6,318 nucleotides of DNA from Anaerolineae bacterium (GCA_023511475.1 JAIMBM010000194.1:1-6318); one strand, 5' to 3'; shown: positions 1-6,288, counted from the first letter of the stretch. The notes: generated from the letters alone by a model not told the origin. Made by a program: numbers and translations.

Positions 1-945
1 TAGCCCGGTCACCCGGCAGAGCACAAAGTTGGCGCGGCTCGGGTAAGGGTGCAGGAAGGGGAAGCGGGCCAGCTCGGCCTGCAAGCGCTCGCGCTCGGCC
101 ACGAGGCGGGCGACGTTCGCCTGCAGGAAAGACTCATCTTCCAACGAAGCCAGGGCAGCGGCAGTCCCGGCCACGTTGACGTTGTATGGCGGCTTGATCT
201 TCCAGAGGTGCTCGATGATCTCCGGTGGGAACAGGCCATAGCCCACGCGCAGCCCCGCAAGGCCTGCCCACTTGCTGAAGGTGCGTAGCACGATCAGGTT
301 CTCGGCCCAGGGTCGTCGGGACATCAGGCTCGGCAGGCCGCTGAACTCGATGTAGGCCTCGTCTATTACGACGAGGATGGGAAGCCTGAGCAGCCGCTCG
401 ATGACCTCGGGCGGGGTCACCGAGCCGTCGGGATTGTTGGGCGAGGTGATGAACACGGCGCGGACACGCTCGTCGGCGGTGGCCGCCTCAAGGGCAGGCA
501 CATCCAGGGAAAAGTCCGGGCGGCGGGGGATGGCGCGGACCCGCCCCCCACAGACCGCAGTGCAGAAGCGGTACATGCCAAAGGTCGGGGGGCAATCCAG
601 CACCACATCGCCGGCGCGCAGGACGAGCCGGAGGATGAGGTCGATCAGTTCGTCGGACCCGTGGCCAACGAGTATGCGCTCCATGTCGACTCCCAGCCAG
701 CTGGCGAGGGCCTGCCGCAGCGCGCGCTGGGTGGGGTCCGGGTAGATGTGGCCGTTCGCGAGCCGCGTCAGCGCCTCCCTTGCCCGCGGCGAGGGGCCAT
801 AGGGGTTCTCGTTGGCGTCCAGCTTGATCAGACGTGCCTCGGGCAGGCCGAGGCGCGCCGCCCAAACCTCCGGTGGCTCCACGGGGACGTAGGGGGCCAT
901 GGCGGCGACATCGGGGCGCACGAGCGGTCGAGGCAGCTCACCCAC
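1..945 (-). CDS. hisC: Histidinol-phosphate aminotransferase HisC (3' end cut by window edge)
   Basis: PLP-dependent class I/II aminotransferase that converts imidazole acetol phosphate to histidinol phosphate, using glutamate as amino donor, in the cytoplasm. The frame is open for 315 codons to the left edge. Visible motifs are LDANENPYGPSP (residues 42-53), SPNNPDG (168-174), DEAY (195-198, cofactor-ring Asp and Tyr), TFSK with the presumed Schiff-base Lys225, GLRVGYG with phosphate-contacting Arg233, and a late SRANFVL block typical of HisC. Full-length HisC is usually about 350-370 residues, so some 40-50 C-terminal residues are missing because of the window, not a mutation. The start is GTG at 945, with GGAGG six bases upstream; it gives the usual HisC beginning LVRPDVAAMAPYVP. 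The ATG at 900 would remove that block. It overlaps the end of hisD by 8 bases, which suggests translational coupling. Another PLP aminotransferase is possible in principle, but the his neighbours make HisC much the best call. Confidence 0.95.
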   Translation of the reverse strand, partial: MGELPRPLVRPDVAAMAPYVPVEPPEVWAARLGLPEARLIKLDANENPYGPSPRAREALTRLANGHIYPDPTQRALRQALASWLGVDMERILVGHGSDELIDLILRLVLRAGDVVLDCPPTFGMYRFCTAVCGGRVRAIPRRPDFSLDVPALEAATADERVRAVFITSPNNPDGSVTPPEVIERLLRLPILVVIDEAYIEFSGLPSLMSRRPWAENLIVLRTFSKWAGLAGLRVGYGLFPPEIIEHLWKIKPPYNVNVAGTAAALASLEDESFLQANVARLVAERERLQAELARFPFLHPYPSRANFVLCRVTGL

Positions 946-2314
946 GTCGATCCTCCCCCGTTGCACATTCGTGCGAGGGACCGGCGGAGCCGGCCCGCGC
1001 CTCTGCGGCGGCTGCGTGGGCGTGCAGCCCCTCGAAACGGGCCAGTCGCGCAGCCGCCGGGGCAAGCCGCCGCGCCTCCTCGGGACCGACGGCAATGACG
1101 CTGGTGATCCGGGCAAAGTCTGCCACGCTCAGGGGCGAGGCAAAGCGCGCCGTGCCGCCCGTCGGCATGACGTGGCTCGGGCCTGCCACATAGTCGCCGA
1201 GCGTCTCGCAGGAGCCCTCACCGACAAAGACACCCCCGGCGTTCCGCACCTGCCAGACCCAGCGCCATGGATCGGCCAGAGAGAGGCAGAGGTGCTCGGG
1301 AGCGTAGGCGTTGGCGAGGACGATAGCCTCCTCGACCGTCGAGGTTATGACGGCACCGCCGCGCCTCCGCAGGGAATCGGCCGCGACACGCGGGTCGGCC
1401 AGGCGCGCAAGCTGGCGCTCGACCTCCGCCGCGACCCGTGTGGCCAGCTCCCGTGACGGGGTCAGCAGGAGTGCGGTGGCCAGCGGGTCGTGCTCGGCTT
1501 GGGCGAGGAGGTCGGCAGCAACCCAGTCGGGCCGGGCGGAGGAATCGGCGATGATCACCGTCTCGGTTGGGCCGGGGAGGCCGTCGATACCCACCACGCC
1601 CATGAGCTGGCGTTTGGCCAGGGTGACGAAGAGGTTGCCGGGCCCGCACACCTTGTCGACCGCCGGTACGCTCTCCGTACCATAGGCCAGGGCTGCGATA
1701 GCCTGGGCCCCGCCGATGCGGTAGACGTGGTCGACGCCGACGACGTAGGCCGCAGCCAGGACACCGGGGCCCGGCAGGCCCGTCTCCCGCTGGGGAGGCG
1801 ATGCGACCACCAGATGCTCGACGCCGGCCACCCGGGCCGGGATGCCGGCCATCAGGAGCGACGAGGGATAGCTGGCCGCACCCCCGGGGACGTAGAGGCC
1901 GACGCGCGCGATGGGCGTCACCAGCTGGCCCAGGGTGCTGCCGGGCTGCGGGTCGAGCCAGGAGTGGAGGGGTTGGCGCCGGTGGAAGGCCTCGATGCGG
2001 CGGGACGCCTCGAGCAGCGCCTCACGGAGATCCGGGTCGAGGGCCTCGTAGGCCGCCTGCAGCGCCTCCGCGGGGACGGCAAGGTCCCCGAGCTCGACCC
2101 TGTCGATGCGGAGGGTCCACTCCCGAACCGCGTCGTCTCCGCGCTCGCGCACGTTGGCAAGGATGCGGGACACAGCCTCGGCAGGTGTAGTGCCGGGGCC
2201 GAAGAGGCGGTCGAGGCTCTCGCGGATGGAGCCGGGAAGGGCGATCTCTTCCAGCGGTTGGCGGCGCAGCACGGTGCGCCTGGCTTCTTCGACAGTGTAG
2301 ATACGCAGGCCCAT
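938..2314 (-). CDS. hisD: Histidinol dehydrogenase HisD
   Basis: Zn-dependent, NAD-linked enzyme that oxidises L-histidinol to L-histidine in two steps, the end of the pathway. The protein is 458 residues; the family is usually about 430. Family landmarks in order are YVPGG.A.YPSS (141-152), KVCGPGN (221-227), IDGLPGPTE (243-251), QAEHDP with metal ligands Gln272 and His275, APEH with catalytic Glu340 and His341, GDYVAGPSHVMPT with metal ligand Asp374, SPLSVADF (393-400) and EGLHAH, where His433 is the expected last metal ligand. All catalytic and zinc positions appear intact. The residue roles are transferred from E. coli HisD. The ATG at 2314 is chosen because the frame extends 40 further codons upstream only by running into hisG, in unrelated-looking sequence; GAGGGA overlaps the hisG stop about 10 bases upstream, a slightly long spacing. 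The 25 residues after the last ligand (AGSAGPSHEC and on) look like an unconserved tail. The stop overlaps the hisC start. Confidence 0.97.
   Translation of the reverse strand: MGLRIYTVEEARRTVLRRQPLEEIALPGSIRESLDRLFGPGTTPAEAVSRILANVRERGDDAVREWTLRIDRVELGDLAVPAEALQAAYEALDPDLREALLEASRRIEAFHRRQPLHSWLDPQPGSTLGQLVTPIARVGLYVPGGAASYPSSLLMAGIPARVAGVEHLVVASPPQRETGLPGPGVLAAAYVVGVDHVYRIGGAQAIAALAYGTESVPAVDKVCGPGNLFVTLAKRQLMGVVGIDGLPGPTETVIIADSSARPDWVAADLLAQAEHDPLATALLLTPSRELATRVAAEVERQLARLADPRVAADSLRRRGGAVITSTVEEAIVLANAYAPEHLCLSLADPWRWVWQVRNAGGVFVGEGSCETLGDYVAGPSHVMPTGGTARFASPLSVADFARITSVIAVGPEEARRLAPAAARLARFEGLHAHAAAAEARAGSAGPSHECATGEDRRG
952..956 (-). promoter_or_regulatory. Ribosome binding site deciding the hisC GTG start
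   Basis: The minus strand reads GGGGGAGGATCGACGTG. The GGAGG core lies six bases before the GTG at 945-943 and inside the last codons of hisD. There is no comparable purine-rich site before the in-frame ATG at 900, so this site is the main reason for choosing the GTG. Confidence 0.75.
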
Positions 2315-2328
2315 ATCCGGCAATTCCC

Positions 2329-2982
2329 TCAATCGGTCATGGCATTGGCGTCCAGCAGGTCCTGGATGCGCCTGAGCACGCTGTTGATCTCGGCAAGCCG
2401 CACCTTGTGGCTGGCGCGGTTGACAATCAGGCACGCCTGCGAGGTGAGGATGGTCTCGATCTCGCGCAGGCCGTTGGCCGCAAGGGTGTGGCCGCTATCG
2501 GCGACGTCGACGATGAGATCGGCCAGCCCGGCCCGCGGCGCAAGCTCTACAGATCCCGCGAGGGCCACAATCTCGACCGAGAGTCCGCGGGCCAGAAAGT
2601 GCTGTCGCGCCAGCCGTGGATAGCGGGTGGCAACCCGCAGGGTAGGTCGGCGCGACCAGTCCTCAGCAGCCAGCGAGGCCGGCGCAGCAACGACCAGGCG
2701 GCAGCGGCCGAAGCCAAGCCGCAGGGGCTCGTACACGTCCCGGCCGAGCTCTCGCAGCGCGTCCTGCCCGACGATGCCGAGATCGGCCGCGCCGTACTCG
2801 ACGTAGATGGGCACATCCATCGGCTTGACCAGCACAAAGCCAAAGCCGGCCTCACGGTCTTCGTGCAGCAGCTGCCGGCTCGTGGCCAGCCCGCCCACAA
2901 CCCGACTGCCAAGCCGGGAAAACAGCGCGGCGGCGGGCTCGAACAGGCGCCCCTTGGGCAGTGCTACCCACAGCAGACTCAT
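2329..2982 (-). CDS. hisG: ATP phosphoribosyltransferase catalytic subunit HisG, short form
   Basis: Catalyses the first committed step of histidine synthesis: ATP plus PRPP gives phosphoribosyl-ATP. The 217-residue protein begins with MSLLWVALPKGRL, the classic HisG N-terminal block. It has DLGIVGQDAL (67-76), the ATRYP block (118-122) followed by HF, and near the C-terminal end VDVADSGHTLAANGL (158-172), the PRPP-binding loop, with Ser where Thr is common. It stops shortly after this loop, so it lacks the C-terminal ACT-like regulatory domain of long HisG (about 290-300 residues). Short HisG needs HisZ for activity and histidine feedback in the systems studied, and hisZ lies directly upstream. 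Start: ATG at 2982 overlaps the hisZ stop as ATGA, with GGAGGG six bases upstream. The frame is open further upstream, but that part runs inside hisZ and resembles nothing. Confidence 0.97.
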   Translation of the reverse strand: MSLLWVALPKGRLFEPAAALFSRLGSRVVGGLATSRQLLHEDREAGFGFVLVKPMDVPIYVEYGAADLGIVGQDALRELGRDVYEPLRLGFGRCRLVVAAPASLAAEDWSRRPTLRVATRYPRLARQHFLARGLSVEIVALAGSVELAPRAGLADLIVDVADSGHTLAANGLREIETILTSQACLIVNRASHKVRLAEINSVLRRIQDLLDANAMTD

Positions 2983-4232
2983 GGTCTGCCCTCCATGAGG
3001 ACCTGCCAGGGCACCCATTGCTCGACGCCCTGCTCGAGGAGACGTACGCGGTCGCCCTCGGCGGACAGTGCCAGGCACGGTATGCCGCGCGCGGCGGCGA
3101 TTCGGCACAGGTCCTCTTCGCTCATATCCAGAACGTCCGCCTCCACGCGCCAACCGGACTCCCGGAGGCGTTCGATCTCGCGCCAGCAACTCCGGGCGAC
3201 AGGGGCGGTGACGAGCAGGTCCGGCCGGGCGAGCGATGCGTCGGCCCCGTCCATGGCGAGGAGGACGCGCTCGGTCACCAGCGCCACGCCAACGGCCGGC
3301 CGGGACGGGCCGTAGCGGCTGATGAGTTCGTCGTAACGACCGCCGCTGCATATCGGGAAGCCGAGGCCGGGGGCAAAGCCCTCGAAAGCGATGCCGGTGT
3401 AGTAGCCCATGCCGCGGGTTTCACCCAGGTCAAAAATGACGTGCCCGGCAAGGTCGCGGCTGGCCAGGACCTGGTGGATGGCCCGCAGCCGCTGTATAGA
3501 GGCGCGGGCAGAGGGATGGCTGCTCAGACTGGCGGCGCGGTCCAGAATCTCGGGGCCCCCGCAGAGCTCTGGCAGCGTGAGCAGGGCGCGGTACGGGGCG
3601 CCGTTCTCTGCCTGCCGGCCCAGAACCTCGGCAAGGCCGGGGACGTCCTTGCGGTTCAGGCAGGCCCGTACGGCCTCCGCTTCAGACGGACCGAGCCCGG
3701 CCTCGCTCGCCAGGGCGTGGAAGAGCCCGAGGTGGCCGACATTGAGCTGGAACTCGCGAAGGCCGGCGCGGCGGAGGGCCTCGATCGTCAACGAGAGCAC
3801 CTCGGCGTCGGCTTCGGGGCCTGGCGCGCCGATGAGCTCGACACCGGCCTGGCGGAACTCCCGCTGTCGGCCGGCCTGCGGCTCCTCGTAGCGGAAGACG
3901 TTGGCCAGGTAGTAGAAGCGCAGGGGCAGGGGATGGTTGTGGAGCTTGGTGCCAACGATGCGGGCTACCTGCGTGGTGAGGTCCGAGCGGAGCGCGAGGA
4001 TGCTCCCCTCGCGGTCGAGGACGCGGAACACCTGCTCCTCGAGCTCTACACCGGAGCCCAGAAGGAGGACCTCATAGTGCTCGTAGGTAGGCGGAACGAT
4101 AGGCGAGTAGCCCCAGGCCTGAAACAGCCTGCGCCAGGTATCCTCAAGGGAGGTGAGCCGCGCCGCCTCTTCCAGAAACAGGTCGCGCACGCCGTAGGGC
4201 AGGGCGCCGACGAACGGGCGGTGAGCCGCCAT
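2979..4232 (-). CDS. hisZ: ATP phosphoribosyltransferase regulatory subunit HisZ
   Basis: Histidyl-tRNA-synthetase-like protein that does not charge tRNA but forms a hetero-oligomer with short HisG, supporting its activity and mediating histidine inhibition. The 417-residue protein keeps the class II fold signatures: LPYGVRDL near the N-terminus, LRSDLTTQVAR (81-91), a motif 2-like FRYEEPQAGRQREFRQ (113-128), RGMGYYTGIAFEGF (273-286) and SGGRYDEL (296-303), followed by a motif 3-like PAVGVALVTERV. True HisRS normally has RGLDYY where this has RGMGYY, and the YYTG..FEGF form is typical of HisZ. After about residue 335 there is an 80-residue segment that may be a remnant of the anticodon-binding domain. 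Start: ATG at 4232 with AAGGAG six bases upstream. It is the first gene of the his operon, 98 bases after the peroxiredoxin gene, with its own promoter. A real hisS is the main alternative, but the hisG overlap and motif changes argue against it. Confidence 0.94.
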   Translation of the reverse strand: MAAHRPFVGALPYGVRDLFLEEAARLTSLEDTWRRLFQAWGYSPIVPPTYEHYEVLLLGSGVELEEQVFRVLDREGSILALRSDLTTQVARIVGTKLHNHPLPLRFYYLANVFRYEEPQAGRQREFRQAGVELIGAPGPEADAEVLSLTIEALRRAGLREFQLNVGHLGLFHALASEAGLGPSEAEAVRACLNRKDVPGLAEVLGRQAENGAPYRALLTLPELCGGPEILDRAASLSSHPSARASIQRLRAIHQVLASRDLAGHVIFDLGETRGMGYYTGIAFEGFAPGLGFPICSGGRYDELISRYGPSRPAVGVALVTERVLLAMDGADASLARPDLLVTAPVARSCWREIERLRESGWRVEADVLDMSEEDLCRIAAARGIPCLALSAEGDRVRLLEQGVEQWVPWQVLMEGRP

Positions 4233-4238
4233 GGTCTA

Positions 4239-4244
4239 CTCCTT
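4239..4244 (-). promoter_or_regulatory. Strong ribosome binding site of hisZ
   Basis: AAGGAG lies six bases upstream of the hisZ ATG (AAGGAGTAGACCATG) and fixes that start. It is close to the best possible match to the 3' end of 16S rRNA. Confidence 0.8.
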
Positions 4245-4283
4245 GTACCACGAGGGCGCCGCTGCCTCCGCGGGGTTTGGAAC

Positions 4284-4313
4284 ATAATAGCATGCAGCGG
4301 GCGGTCTTGTCAA
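4284..4313 (-). promoter_or_regulatory. Sigma70-type promoter of the hisZGDC operon
   Basis: On the minus strand TTGACA (4313-4308) is followed after 18 bases by TATTAT (4289-4284). The -35 matches the consensus at all six positions and the -10 at five. A TG one base before the -10 makes it an extended -10. Transcription should begin near 4277, giving a leader of about 45 bases before the hisZ ATG, too short for a T-box or a classical his attenuator. In a G+C-rich window such an A+T-rich consensus element is unlikely to be chance. Confidence 0.85.
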
Positions 4314-4317
4314 AGAC
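4304..4317. promoter_or_regulatory. Short inverted repeat centred on the his -35 box
   Basis: GTCTT-GTCA-AAGAC is a perfect 5-base inverted repeat with a 4-base centre, and its midpoint falls exactly on the -35 hexamer of the his promoter. It could be a repressor half-site pair or chance; no run of T follows, so it is a poor terminator for the peroxiredoxin gene. Confidence 0.3.
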
Positions 4318-4330
4318 GGGGTAGGCCCGG

Positions 4331-4888
4331 TCAGGTCGGCTCGATCAGTGGCTGGCCAGGCTGCCATTCGATCGGGCATATGCCGCCGGTCTGCAGGGCC
4401 TGTAGCACGCGCATCGTCTCGTTGATGCTGCGCCCGACGTCGGCATCGTGGACGACCTGGTAGCGGAGGATGCCATCGGGGTCGACGATGAACAGGCTCC
4501 GCATGGCCATGCCCTCGTCCTCATCGAGAACATTGTAATGCCGGCTGACCGTCTTGGTGATGTCACTGGCGAGGGGGTAGGGCAGCTCCCCGACGCCGCC
4601 CATCTCGGGTGGCGTCTGGATCCACGCCCGGTGGCTGTAGACGCTATCGGTGCTGACGGCGAGGATATCGGCCCTCAGGGAGCGGAACTGCCGGTAGTGG
4701 TCGCGGAAGCCCCGAATCTCGGTAGGGCAGACGAAGGAAAAGTCCGCAGGGTAGAAGAGGAGTATGAGCCACTGACCCCGATAGTCGGGCAGGCGGACGC
4801 GCTCCTCGAGGGTCTCCAGGTTCCTGGTGCTGCGCATGTCAAAGTAGGGCGCAGGCTGGCCGACCCTGGCAAAGTGCGATGGCTCCAT
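4331..4888 (-). CDS. Typical 2-Cys peroxiredoxin (AhpC/Prx1 family)
   Basis: Cytoplasmic thiol peroxidase that reduces hydrogen peroxide, alkyl hydroperoxides and often peroxynitrite. The 185-residue protein has the Prx core FYPADFSFVCPTE (45-57): Pro47, Ser51 and peroxidatic Cys54, with partner Arg130 in MAMRSLF. The resolving cysteine is Cys171 in GGICPIEWQPG near the C-terminus, so it is a 2-Cys enzyme. Length and layout match bacterial AhpC. A GGVGE motif is present (97-101), but the protein ends shortly after WQPG with no YF-type tail, so hyperoxidation sensitivity is not predicted. The electron donor (AhpF, thioredoxin or other) is not encoded here. Start: ATG at 4888 with GGAGG five bases upstream; a GTG at 4894 overlaps the ribosome site and is unlikely. 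It lies 81 bases after the unnamed gene, with no clear promoter of its own in the gap, so the two may be co-transcribed. Its stop is only 17 bases from the his -35 box and no terminator is seen. Confidence 0.95.
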   Translation of the reverse strand: MEPSHFARVGQPAPYFDMRSTRNLETLEERVRLPDYRGQWLILLFYPADFSFVCPTEIRGFRDHYRQFRSLRADILAVSTDSVYSHRAWIQTPPEMGGVGELPYPLASDITKTVSRHYNVLDEDEGMAMRSLFIVDPDGILRYQVVHDADVGRSINETMRVLQALQTGGICPIEWQPGQPLIEPT

Positions 4889-4969
4889 TGGCACCTCCGC
4901 GTGATGCGTTTGCCCGAGTGCAGAGCATGAAGTGTGCCGTGGTCCGGGGTCGGCTTGGGCGTGCAGTGC
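4889..4969. other. Gap between unnamed gene and peroxiredoxin
   Basis: These 81 bases hold the peroxiredoxin ribosome site (GGAGG, 4894-4898). I see no stem-loop followed by a T run and no convincing -35/-10 pair, which fits read-through from the upstream gene, although a weak or activator-dependent promoter cannot be excluded. Confidence 0.5.
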
Positions 4970-5959
4970 TCATTCCACCAGGTTTAGGTCCACCACGTAG
5001 CGCCACCAGTTGTTGGCGACGCCGTCGGTCTCGCCGGGTTGGCGGGGCAAGTGCCGCAGCCACCAGAGGTGATGCGCGCGCATGTCTCCCCCGCCCCACT
5101 CGGCGGCGGTCACCACGCGGGCGCGCCCGGCGAGGTCGGGGTAGTAGTACCAGTCGTCACAGAAGCAGAGGACGGGGCGGGGATTCCCCCAGTCATAGTC
5201 GCGGTCGCTGTTGGGGGCAAAGTGGGTGTTGCCGCATTGGGCGCGCCCGGGGGCGTTGCGGTCGTACAGGGTGAAGAGCTGCCACATGTTCGGGCCGCGG
5301 GCCATGCGCTCATACACGCGGCTCATGACCGACTCGACCCGGTGACAGTAGTCTTCCAGCATGCAGTCTACGCCCCGCTCATAGTTGAAGGCCATGATCG
5401 GGAAGCGGCCGGAGGCATGGTCGGTGTTGGGCACAGGTGGCGAGTTGAGCCAGAAGGCCTCCGGACCTAGCATCGTCGACTCATAGTCTCCGGCGTATGG
5501 AAAGGAGAAGAACCAGACCTCATCCATCTCGCCGCGGTTGTACCGGCCGATCAGGTCAAAGGCGGCGATCTGGGCCTGATAGTCGATGGCGTTGGGCTGG
5601 TGCATGGTGCGTGTGCGCCAGGCCTGGACAAAGGTCTCGCTCGTGTAGCGAAAGCCGTCGATCTTGACCGGGTACCAGTCCGCATCGATACGCTCGACGA
5701 TCTGGTACCGGACGTAGCCGCCGCTTGCCTCGAGGAGGTCCTCGACGTAGCGATGGGCGAGGTTGCCCGGGTCGTGCCAGCCAAAGAGCGCGGTGAGGCG
5801 CTGCCCGCCCTCGGAGGGGACGGGTGGATCATGGACGATCATAAGCACGCGCCGGGTGACGGTCTCCTTGGCGGCGGTTTCGAGGGGTGGGTGTGGCTCG
5901 GGCCGCGCAATGCGCTCGCGCCGGAGCAGCCGGCGTACGGCCCGTCTCAGCTGGAGCAT
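4970..5959 (-). CDS. Conserved-looking protein of unknown function, aromatic-rich, 329 residues
   Basis: I cannot assign a function. An Arg-rich N-terminus (residues 1-18) is followed by a Pro-rich linker to about 30 and a beta strand-like RRVLMIVHDPPVP (37-48). Motif-like blocks follow: DEVWFFSFPYAGDYESTM (146-163), GPEAFWLNSPP (165-175), FNYERGVDCMLEDYCHRVES (191-210), QCGNTHFAPNSDRDYDWGNPRP (from 241), CDDWYYYPDL (267-276) and a Trp/His-rich end with HHLWWLRHLP (296-305) and NNWWRY (316-321). From memory, similar blocks occur in proteins of Chloroflexota and some other high-G+C bacteria, sometimes extracellular; unverified. There is no clear signal peptide or membrane helix from this start. 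Conserved Asp, Glu, His and Cys residues would suit a metal- or glycan-binding enzyme, but this is speculation. The ATG at 5959 has AAGGAG eight bases upstream. A GTG at 6130 also has a good site and would add 57 residues of less protein-like sequence. Codon usage resembles that of its neighbours. Confidence 0.85.
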   Translation of the reverse strand: MLQLRRAVRRLLRRERIARPEPHPPLETAAKETVTRRVLMIVHDPPVPSEGGQRLTALFGWHDPGNLAHRYVEDLLEASGGYVRYQIVERIDADWYPVKIDGFRYTSETFVQAWRTRTMHQPNAIDYQAQIAAFDLIGRYNRGEMDEVWFFSFPYAGDYESTMLGPEAFWLNSPPVPNTDHASGRFPIMAFNYERGVDCMLEDYCHRVESVMSRVYERMARGPNMWQLFTLYDRNAPGRAQCGNTHFAPNSDRDYDWGNPRPVLCFCDDWYYYPDLAGRARVVTAAEWGGGDMRAHHLWWLRHLPRQPGETDGVANNWWRYVVDLNLVE

Positions 5960-5967
5960 GGGCGACA

Positions 5968-5973
5968 CTCCTT
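5968..5973 (-). promoter_or_regulatory. Ribosome binding site supporting the 5959 start
   Basis: AAGGAG sits eight bases before the ATG at 5959 (AAGGAGTGTCGCCCATG). It competes with GGGAGGAG (6142-6135) before the GTG at 6130. I prefer this one because a promoter-like pair lies between the two starts and the residues encoded between them look unconserved. Confidence 0.6.
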
Positions 5974-6003
5974 CACAGAGGGTCTCCATGAGGGAACTGC
6001 AAG

Positions 6004-6032
6004 AGTGTACCGCGAGTCGGGGTGACTGTCTA
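6004..6032 (-). promoter_or_regulatory. Probable promoter of the unnamed gene (and perhaps the peroxiredoxin)
   Basis: On the minus strand TAGACA (6032-6027, five of six to TTGACA) is followed after an ideal 17 bases by TACACT (6009-6004, four of six to TATAAT, including the key first T, second A and last T). Transcription would begin near 5997 and leave a leader of about 38 bases before the ATG at 5959. It is weaker than the his promoter. Confidence 0.5.
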
Positions 6033-6078
6033 CCTGAGGACTGAGCGGGGGTGTATCCCAGAATCGTCGGGGTAGACT
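6005..6078. repeat. Imperfect direct repeat around the probable promoter
   Basis: On the plus strand, 6005-6027 (GTGTACCGCGAGTCGGGGTGACT) and 6051-6078 (GTGTAtcccagaatcGTCGGGGTaGACT) share GTGTA, then GTCGGGGT, then GACT, with small gaps. The starts are 46 bases apart. The first copy coincides with the -10 and spacer of the probable promoter. An arm GTCTACC (6028-6034) and GGTAGAC (6071-6077) also form a 7-base inverted repeat. These could be regulator sites or a decayed duplication. Confidence 0.3.
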
Positions 6079-6264
6079 GCGACCATCTGGCGACTCTCGG
6101 AACCTGCTCGCGGTAGTGTCTCGTCGCCACGCCTCTCCTCCCGTAGGCGATGTCTTGTCCGGAGAAGGAGCAACTGGTTCCTCGAGGGAGTCGTCCCCCT
6201 GGCGTTGCACTCCGCCGCCGCGTCCCCCTACCCGATCCGCAGACATGTGGCCTGCGAGCGACGG

Positions 6265-6284
6265 CCGCCGGTGGCGGACGCCAC
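6265..6284. repeat. GC-rich inverted repeats with two alternative stems
   Basis: CCGCC (6265-6269) can pair with GGCGG (6273-6277), or GTGGCG (6271-6276) can pair with CGCCAC (6279-6284). The two stems share bases, so only one can form at a time. Neither is followed by a T run. They lie directly beside the edge element and may belong to it. Confidence 0.35.
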
Positions 6285-6288
6285 TACC

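Noticed and set aside
1490..2623. Plus-strand open frame of 377 codons opposite hisD and hisG
   Set aside because: Low-complexity composition and a position wholly antisense to intact hisD and hisG; no ribosome site or motif supports it.
2407..3315. Plus-strand open frame of 302 codons opposite hisG and hisZ
   Set aside because: Same reason: a codon-usage shadow of two well-supported genes.
2979..4232. A genuine histidyl-tRNA synthetase (hisS)
   Set aside because: Overlap with short hisG, RGMGYYTG in place of RGLDYY, and an atypical C-terminal region all favour HisZ.
4232..4277. His attenuator or T-box leader
   Set aside because: The predicted leader is only about 45 bases, with no His-codon run, no strong terminator stem and no room for a T-box.
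2961..4463. Long plus-strand open frame of 500 codons opposite hisZ and the peroxiredoxin end
   Set aside because: It is antisense to two clearly recognised genes, spans the his promoter, and its translation (Gly/Ala/Glu/Arg-rich) shows no domain. Such frames are common opposite G+C-rich genes.
4331..4888. 1-Cys peroxiredoxin
   Set aside because: A resolving cysteine (Cys171, GGICPIEW) is present in the expected C-terminal position.
6154..6167. Near-palindrome CTTGTCCGGAGAAG
   Set aside because: It has one mismatched pair per arm and no relation to a clear promoter, so it is likely chance in G+C-rich sequence.
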